15,809 nt of DNA from Fonsecaea monophora. Taxonomy: Eukaryota > Ascomycota > Eurotiomycetes > Chaetothyriales > Herpotrichiellaceae. The position numbers and the translations under genes were made by a program. The notes beneath the pieces were generated by a model. That model did no database searches, was not told the DNA's origin, and saw only the letters and a program-made list of their open reading frames with translations. The stretch is from contig NW_019174147.1 in the NCBI RefSeq assembly GCF_001642475.1, positions 1 to 15,809 of the forward strand, written 5' to 3'. Shown here piece after piece: positions 9,725 to 15,809 of the stretch; position 1 is the stretch's first letter; every line of letters begins with the position of its first letter.

Positions 9725-10670
9725 ATGGAGAAACGAAACGCGCAACTCTTTCTTAAGTGAGTGATATAAACATCCCGCCGGTCGAGGGTGCTTCGAGAGG
9801 GGCTAACGCCTTAGGCCACAGATGGTTCCAGAGTGACCGCATTAAGGTCTTAGTCGGCGGGGACGGGAAGGAATTCCTGGTCCCGCGCGAATTCCTACGA
9901 CGCCGATCTCGTATCTTTCGAACACGCATTGACCAACAGTCATCCACTCTCTTACTCTTCGATGTCCAGCCCGATGTCTTCGAAAGATTCCTCCTTTGGG
10001 CGGCGAGTCCTACCCCGTCCATCGATCCTCGGACCACACTGGAAGAATTACAAGGGCTAGACCTTTTCGCCGAGGAATATGAGGTGGTTGCACTGCAAAA
10101 CCAAGCAGCGGACCGGTTCGACCAGCAGTTTACCTCTGGGAATTGGGTACTTCAACCTGAGATGCTCCCATGTATATATCAACGATGTAGCCCACAAAGC
10201 CCCCTTCGAGGAGTATTCCGGGCAGAGTTGATGTCTATATACAAGGAGCGGTATGTGAGGGAGGAGGATAGGTGGATGAAACTAGTCGATGCGGGTGTGG
10301 CGACTTGGCGACCGATGTTTACAAGGCGGGGATACATGCTCAAACCGGGTACGGGTTCCATTTCCCGGACTCGCCTGTGAAGAAGGTTAATCCTTGTCAA
10401 TTTCATATCCATTTACACCAGAGCGACTCGATTAACCTTGAGAACGTGGAGGGCGAGATAGAGTGTCCGCATCAAGCACTTGAGTGCTTTCCGGACGAAG
10501 AGGAGGAATGGGGCATTAGCACTAAGATTTGCGACCAACCAGAACCAGAGCCAGGACCAGAAGAAAGCAACAGCGACCGGGGAAGCTTCCCAAGGTCCAA
10601 GAAGGACAAGAAGCAGAAGAAGGCGAAGAAGTTATCATCACCGATCACAGAGGAAGCACCGGCAGCAGCG

Positions 10671-10724
10671 GAAGCACTGGCGACGGAGGAAGCACTGGCG
10701 ACAGAGGAAGCACTGGCGACAGGC
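10671..10724 (+). repeat. 18-bp tandem repeat in the BTB gene tail
   Basis: Three copies of an 18-base unit starting GAAGCACTGGCGAC begin at 10671, 10689 and 10707, encoding an Ala/Glu-rich EALATE repeat. The period is a multiple of three, so copy-number change would keep the frame. This is a typical low-complexity expansion in a disordered tail. Confidence 0.9.
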
Positions 10725-10856
10725 GAACCAGTGGCAGTAGAAGATGCATCGCCCGCAGAAGTATGCGAAACATCCGATGATTTGGTGATAGTATCACCGC
10801 CAACACTACCACCCTGCTCGATGGTACCCATCGAAGGATTCCAAGATTTTTTCTAT

Positions 10857-10903
10857 GATGGGTACCAAGGAAATAGAAAGTCGAATATCTCTTGGTACCC
10901 ATC
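10857..10903. repeat. 13-bp perfect inverted repeat at the BTB 3' end
   Basis: The arm at 10857-10869 (GATGGGTACCAAG) is the exact reverse complement of the arm at 10891-10903, with a 21-nt spacer. A third related copy, GATGGTACCCATCG, lies at 10820-10833. The right arm ends two bases before the stop codon at 10905, and the RIP-like composition begins immediately after. It could be a hairpin in the transcript or a mark of the repeat's edge. Confidence 0.85.
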
Positions 10904-12339
10904 GTAAAAAACGACGGTTTTTTCGATTTTTCCGTTTATTAGGGTCTATTCTTCGATAATATCTACTTAGATAGACTCTCGGTCTCGTAGATGGACTAAT
11001 ATAGTCTTAACCCTAGAGGGAAGATCTATAAAAGATCAAAATCGCGAATATCTCTTCAACTAGAAATTTTCCAAGTGCGTTTTTTTCGCTTACTGGATAG
11101 AGAATATCGAGTTCTACCCCTCTATTCATTTTCGAAAGAATCGAACTAAGGGTCGTTAAATTAGAGCGGAAATGGTGTGGCTTTAGGGACTTCCTCGTAG
11201 GCTAAGTTAAGGTTTCGACTATAGGGTCTCTAAACCCTCCCCTAGTCCGAACGAGGCTAGACTCGTTTTTTTCGAGGCGCCGCATCGCCGTTAGAGGCTA
11301 CTCCTGACGGGCGTTTACGCCGCTCGATTTTTTCGAAGAGAAGCTCTTAATTTACGAGAGAAGAGTCGAAGTTTTCGAAGCTTAATTTATCTTGTATTTT
11401 TCGGCTCTTTAGCCGAAATTTTCGACCCTAGAGTCGTTTCTAACGAGGGCCTTTAGACTTAGCTAATTTCCTATTTCTTATAGATGTACCTCGAAAAAAA
11501 TGATGCTAGCCCTATATCCTATCCTCCAGCTCGAAAAAAACGAATATAGTAAACCACCACTACCGTTATATATAGTAAAGAGGCCTTCCGCTCGAAAAAA
11601 TCGAGTAGAAATGGGTGGGACTCCGGTTAAAAAAAAAAGAGGCCGTAGTCGGAAAAAACGAGGCTATAAGATGGACTCCTAGCCTTTAGCCTCTAACGCC
11701 TAATAGGCGACTTCGACGTCGAACTGCCATTATGTTAGAAAAAAATGAGGGGGGACTCGGATTTTTCGAACTAACCTCCTAGTCCTCTACCTAGTCTACC
11801 TAGGTGGTAAGCATCTTAATTAGCTAGGACAGTTAGTTTTTTTCGAATAGAGGGTCGGGAAAAACTAGCCTCGATGAAGTTATAGCGGTATATACCGATA
11901 TAGAGAGCGTAGTCCGGTCCAGTCTACCATCCGTTAGTTTTTTTCGAGTATAGGTTCGATTTTTTCTTACCTTAGCGGCCTTAGGATCGCTAGGGTAGAC
12001 GTTAAAGACTACTAGGAGCTCCTCTACTAATACGTACTTTTTTTTCGAGTTAGCGGTTGAGAAAATCGAAGGGGGAGTCGTTCTTACCGAGGCTAGGTAC
12101 CTATAGGCTAGGTAGGGATCATCCTTAGTACTATCCGAGGCCTCGCCGACCTTAATAGGGATACGCTAGAAAATTTCGAGGTAAGTCTAGGCTCTTTTTT
12201 TTCGAGGGGGGAGTCGAAAAGTACCTTATTTCCTTTAAAGTAGGACTAGTACTTTATCTTTACGGGTAAGTTACTCTTACCTCGCTAAAAACGATTCCTA
12301 GTTCGAAAAAATCGACGGTTAGCGGGTGGGTACTCTAGT

Positions 12340-12590
12340 CGAAAAAAACGAGGGAAAACGTACTGGGAGTTAGCTAAAAAAAAAAAGGGGCTAGGTACTC
12401 GAAAAAAACGAGGGAAATCGTGCTAGAGGTTAGCTAAAAAAAAAACGAAGGGGGCTTCGAGAAAAACGAGGGAAATCGTACTGGTGGTTAGCTAAAAAAA
12501 AAAGGAGCGAGATACTCGAGAAAAACGAGGGAAAAGGTGCTAGGGGCTGGGCGAGAAAAAAACGAAGGGGGGTTCGAGAAAAATGAACTT
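12340..12590. repeat. Tandem repeat, period 58-60 bp
   Basis: Units beginning CGAAAAAAACGAGGG or CGAGAAAAACGAGGG start at 12340, 12400, 12458 and 12517, with a partial unit at 12575. Most units also hold GTTAGCT followed by a run of 10-11 A. The copies differ by base changes and small indels, so the array is old. Confidence 0.85.
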
Positions 12591-12819
12591 ACTCGATCTT
12601 CTCCTTAATGGTGGACTTACTTATAATGATAGGGCGCTCGATACGGCCGTAGCCCTCCTCGCGCTAGACCCGAGCTCTAGATCTTTTTTTTCGAGTCAGC
12701 TCTCGTTTTTTTCGAGGAGGGAGGGTATTAGGGCTCACCTAAGAAGGCTACTAGCGCCGGCGGGGGGCATCGTAGGCGTAATCTTAGCCGAAGCCGGAGA
12801 GGGGGAGGGTGTAGGCGTA

Positions 12820-12882
12820 TTTTTCGACCCGTCAGTCGCTTTTTTCGACCCGTCAGTCGCTTTTTTCGACCCGCCCGTAGCC
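12820..12882. repeat. 21-bp tandem repeat
   Basis: Two identical 21-base units (TTTTTCGACCCGTCAGTCGC plus T) at 12820-12840 and 12841-12861 are followed by a third, diverged unit at 12862-12882. The unit includes the T-tract plus CG motif typical of the surrounding block. Confidence 0.9.
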
Positions 12883-13185
12883 TTTTTTAGGGTCTTAGGG
12901 ACCTTAGGCATTTTAGGTCGATTTTTTCGAGGTCGTTTTTAGTGAGTTAGCGGTCGTTTTTTTCAAGGCTAGATAGACTGTCAGACTATTCGAAAAAAAC
13001 GAGGCAGGAGCGAGGCGGCGGCGACGGGGTAGGTAGGATGAAGAAGGAAAGGTCAGAAGGAAAGAAGAGAGGGTTGAAATAATCTAGCCTCGCTAAGGTT
13101 TTCTAGAGGGTTAGGTCTAATACCCTCCTAAGTAGTATCGATACTATCAGGTCTGGTACCCTCCCCGTCGGTACGAAAATTTCGA

Positions 13186-13229
13186 CCTACTCCTCGAGTA
13201 TTTCGAGTTCGAGTATTTCGAGGAGTAGG
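13186..13229. repeat. 12-bp perfect inverted repeat
   Basis: CCTACTCCTCGA at 13186-13197 pairs exactly with its reverse complement at 13218-13229 across a 20-base spacer that is itself made of TTTCGAG units. It lies inside the readable frame of the RIP-killed gene, so it may be an accident of the short repeats here. Confidence 0.8.
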
Positions 13230-13280
13230 GCCCGAGTTCGAATATTTCGAGTTCGAATATTTCGAGTTCGAATATTCCGA
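13199..13280. repeat. Short tandem repeat, 15-bp unit
   Basis: A 15-base unit of the form GTTCGAATATTTCGA is repeated about three times at 13234-13280, with related TTCGAG/TATTTCGAG units before it. In the frame of the surrounding pseudogene it encodes Ser-Ser-Asn-Ile repeats. Confidence 0.8.
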
Positions 13281-15809
13281 GGCATCCCTCGATTTTTTCG
13301 AGGGGACGCGAACTTACGTTAAACTCCCCTTTTAACGGGCTAACTACGTACCTCGAAAAAATCGAAGGGAGCCTTATATTATTCGGGGCCTCCGTTACCT
13401 CGTTCTCTTCGGGTAGAGAGCCGAAATTTTCGACGCCTCTAGTACTAAGTCTTCTTCGACTATTAAGTTAAATAACTAAGGGAGAGTCTACTTAGATACC
13501 CCTACCTTACCTAACCCCTCGTATACTATACGACTTCTACGAGGGATCCCTCGTCGGTAACGAGGAGGGGAACGGTTTTCTCGACGAGTTCCTCGTACAT
13601 TATATATTACTATATTAACATTCTTAATCGCTTCCGCCTATTATCGTCCTCGACACTCTCGCGCGCCTAAACGATTCTAACGATACTTAGATCGTTTAAG
13701 ACCTAGTAGACCTTGATCGCGTCTATCCTAAATAATCGAGTAGGCCTACGAAGGTAGTCGAGGATTCCTACGTAATCTTACCCCTAGTTATAGAGCTCGG
13801 AAATTTCGATTCCTAACGCGTTTAAAAAGACCTACGGGTAGCCTATTTCGAGGCGGAGCTCGATAATCGCGATAAAGCTCTTGACGACTATCGGGTAGAT
13901 ATATTCGTCCGTCACCTCTTTTTCTTCGAGGTCTTTAAATCGCGTATAGACTCGCGACGGTAAGAGATACTGATAGTAATAGCTACCCCGGACTAGACCC
14001 CGGCCGGCCGAGAGTCGAGAATTTAGAGCGCTTAGTCGATTTTAAAGAGTCCTCGTTAGACCTCTAGCCCGGTAGAAGGCTAGTGAGTTAGTTAGTGGGT
14101 ACTTAAGGAACGAGTAGGCGTTCATCTCGTCGAGATTTCCGAGGAAGAGGTAGAAAAAATAGGGCGCGAGGGAGAAATCTTCGATTACGTCCTCGAATTG
14201 TACGAGCCCGACGTTTATCTCTCTAATAGCGTCTTCTTCGCGATTCGCCTACCGCTGAAATACGCTCTATTCGCGTTAATAGATATAGTAAGGCTTAATT
14301 TTCGAGGCGGATCTCGTATTATACGACGTATAGCTGACGATGTCGACGTTATCGAGGAAGTGGCTCGTGACCTATCGGATATACCGATCCTCGTTTAGGA
14401 GCTTCTAAAAAACTAACTAATCGATCGACTTAAACTGCTCCGCGCTCGTAATATTCGAGAGATCCATCGATTTATACGAGGATTACGTTTAGCGTCGGAG
14501 TTCTTTCGACCTCTGACTTTAGAGGATTACCGACAGTCCGTCTCGACGAATACGACTCGAGCCTTAAATAAATTTAATTAAGCCTAGTCGGTGCGGGGGG
14601 AGATATAGTGTAAATTAAACGAGGTGGAAGTCGACCCCGAGGGCGAGCGCGCTCGTCGCGAAGAGGGTTAAGACCGTATCGTCCGTCAGGAACGAATGAA
14701 GAATCTAATCTTTCTAGGGATCCCTCGTATGATAGAAGGGGATTTTTATCTTCATCGAGAGTCCGTTCCCGTAGTAATAGGTCGGGACGAAGAGAATCGC
14801 CTTACTTTTCGGACCGAGCCCTTTCGCCTCGAACATTTTAAGTATCCTCTTAATATCTTTAAGTCGTATTATTTGACGGTTAATAGTTACGATCTCGTAG
14901 TCGATATTTTCGCGGATCGTAGTTAATTAAATAATGCGATTCGTCTCCTCGAGAAGAAAGAACTCGCTCTCGACTAGTCTTAGGAGTAGTATAGGGAGGG
15001 TTACCGAGATAAATACGAGAGGGACCTTATACTAGAGGAGGCTATTCACGTATTTCATAACCTACCGGAAGTCTTTTTCGAGGATGATAGTATAGACCTC
15101 GTCTAGGTAGAGGCGGACGGGACGGTTACTCTTCACTAACTAAATTACGTACTCCGAAAACGACGAGTACTAGATCGATTTAATCGAGGCGACGACTAGA
15201 TTAAACGGCTAGTAGGTATATTCCTCCGCGATCTCCGCTACGAGGTCCTCGAACCGAACTACGCGAATCTTTCGATCCCGCGCTCGTTTAAAAAGATCCT
15301 TCTTAAGACTTATTTAAGGCGTAAGGACGATATTAACTATATCCTAGTACCGGATGAAGGCCGGAAGGAGGTAGAGGAGACTCTTCCCCGAGCCTATTTT
15401 ATTTATATAGGTTAGGTACGTAATACTCTCGAAAATTACGAGGACCGCCTCTTATTAGTAGATGTCGCGGAATCGAGCGCTCTTCTCCTCAAAGAAACGG
15501 GTCAGTTAGTAGTAAATATCGACCGTTAAGACGATATTTTCGCGGGAGTAGTAGGGGAGGACGCGTAGAGAGGTTCCCGTCGTCCTCTCGAGGTCGTTTT
15601 AATCGTCTCTTAATCCGAATTAGTCGAATACCGGGTCGAGTTTATCGATCTTAAAGAGCGCCTAGTACTACCGTATAAAGTAGACTATTTAGATATATCG
15701 ATGGCGGACGCCGGCCGTCGGTTAATTCGCTAGGAGACTATAGTAGAGCTATCCCGTTTTTATCGAGCGATTCGCCTAGAGGTCGATGATTAAGTCGTCC
15801 TTTTCGAGG

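Larger units (their letters stand above)
9725..10907 (+). pseudogene. BTB/POZ-domain protein with one frame disruption
   Basis: BTB domains mediate protein-protein contacts, often as Cul3 ligase adaptors; the partner here is unknown. The start at 9725 has a good context (ACCATGG). Exon 1 is 9725-9756, and the intron 9757-9821 has GTGAGT, a CTAAC branch site and a CACAG acceptor. The BTB core spans about residues 16-90 (DRIKVLVGGDGKEFLVPREF). It continues with SPLRGVF near 10200, then the frame changes between 10251 and 10300. Downstream, the other frame carries NPCQFHIH (Cys202, His205, His207), a Lys-rich NLS-like stretch and an acidic low-complexity tail. With two bases removed in the GTGT at 10295-10298, the gene reads 371 residues. 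The alternative is a very short 35-nt intron (10251-10285), giving 360 residues. The stop lies just before the RIP-mutated block. Confidence 0.7.
10908..13021. repeat. RIP-mutated non-coding block with A/T tracts
   Basis: CA and TG are strongly depleted, TA is abundant and CG is kept, the signature of RIP on duplicated DNA in ascomycetes. Runs of six or more A or T flanked by CG (forms such as TCGAAAAAA or TTTTTTCGAG) recur dozens of times in both orientations. No gene is supported. The plus-strand open frame at 12583-12942 is a by-product of repeats such as the 21-bp FFDPSVA units. What element this was cannot be told. Confidence 0.75.
13022..15809 (+). pseudogene. RIP-killed large protein gene, partial at window end
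   Basis: One plus-strand frame (codons starting at 13022, 13082 and so on) can be read to the window end, over 900 codons, with protein-like sequence on both sides of most stops. The stops sit mostly where CAG, CAA or TGG would become TAG/TAA by C-to-T or G-to-A change. Open runs include 14198-14398 and 14696-14926 in that same frame, and a clean stretch near 15290-15390. A duplicated segment shows the process: VWYPP at about 13155 is intact, while its sister at about 13112 has TAA where the Trp codon is. The protein is charged, Leu/Arg/Asp-rich and helical-looking. I do not recognise the family and see no transposase, reverse transcriptase or integrase motif. The upstream limit is uncertain. 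Confidence 0.6.

Noticed and set aside
9757..9821. GTG start for the BTB gene at 9757
   Set aside because: The GTG is the GTGAGT donor of an intron with a good branch site and acceptor. An ATG in strong context lies at 9725.
12583..12942. Open frame of 119 codons as a gene
   Set aside because: It is made largely of tandem repeats and T-tracts inside the RIP block, with no family resemblance and no splice or start context.
13022..15809. A variant genetic code with TAA/TAG read as Gln
   Set aside because: Stops fall at expected Gln positions, but the same region lacks CA and TG everywhere, including His codons and non-coding parts. The P450 upstream uses the standard code. RIP explains all of this.

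Overview
The window looks like a filamentous ascomycete (Pezizomycotina) genome, probably an Eurotiales-type mould. Genes carry short introns (about 50-65 nt) with CTAAC/CTGAC-like branch sites. There is a typical fungal microsomal P450, a fungal-type BTB protein, and long stretches with the CpA-to-TpA signature of repeat-induced point mutation (RIP). All genes I could support lie on the + strand. No tRNA, rRNA, CRISPR array or intact transposase was recognised.

Layout. 1-803: pyrimidine-rich upstream DNA with a long CT microsatellite and a candidate TATA element. 804-2812: a complete cytochrome P450 gene of eight exons (535 residues), with all signature motifs present. Its last intron appears to be AT-AC rather than GT-AG, and only that choice gives a clean heme-binding region. 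2813-4987: mostly intergenic, holding a small RIP-like AT-rich island and a broken coding relic. 4988-9282: one large reading frame of an unrecognised protein (about 1395 codons). It has an AT-hook at the N terminus, a long globular middle and a charged Arg/Glu/Gln-rich, coiled-coil-like tail. Two or three in-frame stops interrupt it, each one C-to-T change away from a Gln or Arg codon. 9725-10907: a BTB/POZ-domain gene that changes reading frame once, most simply by duplication of a GT dinucleotide.

10908-15809: base composition changes sharply just past the BTB stop codon. CA and TG become rare, TA becomes common and CG is kept, as expected for heavy RIP. The first half (to about 13000) is non-coding and packed with A6-A11/T6-T8 tracts beside CG, plus tandem repeats and inverted repeats. 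The second half (about 13022 to the window end) can still be read as one very long protein frame whose stops fall almost only where Gln or Trp codons would be expected. It is probably a RIP-killed multicopy gene running off the edge.

The P450 is the only gene that looks intact. The AT-hook protein and the BTB protein are adjacent, co-oriented and both damaged, and they border the RIP-mutated repeat, so they may be remnants of one accessory or mobile segment. That link is inference.
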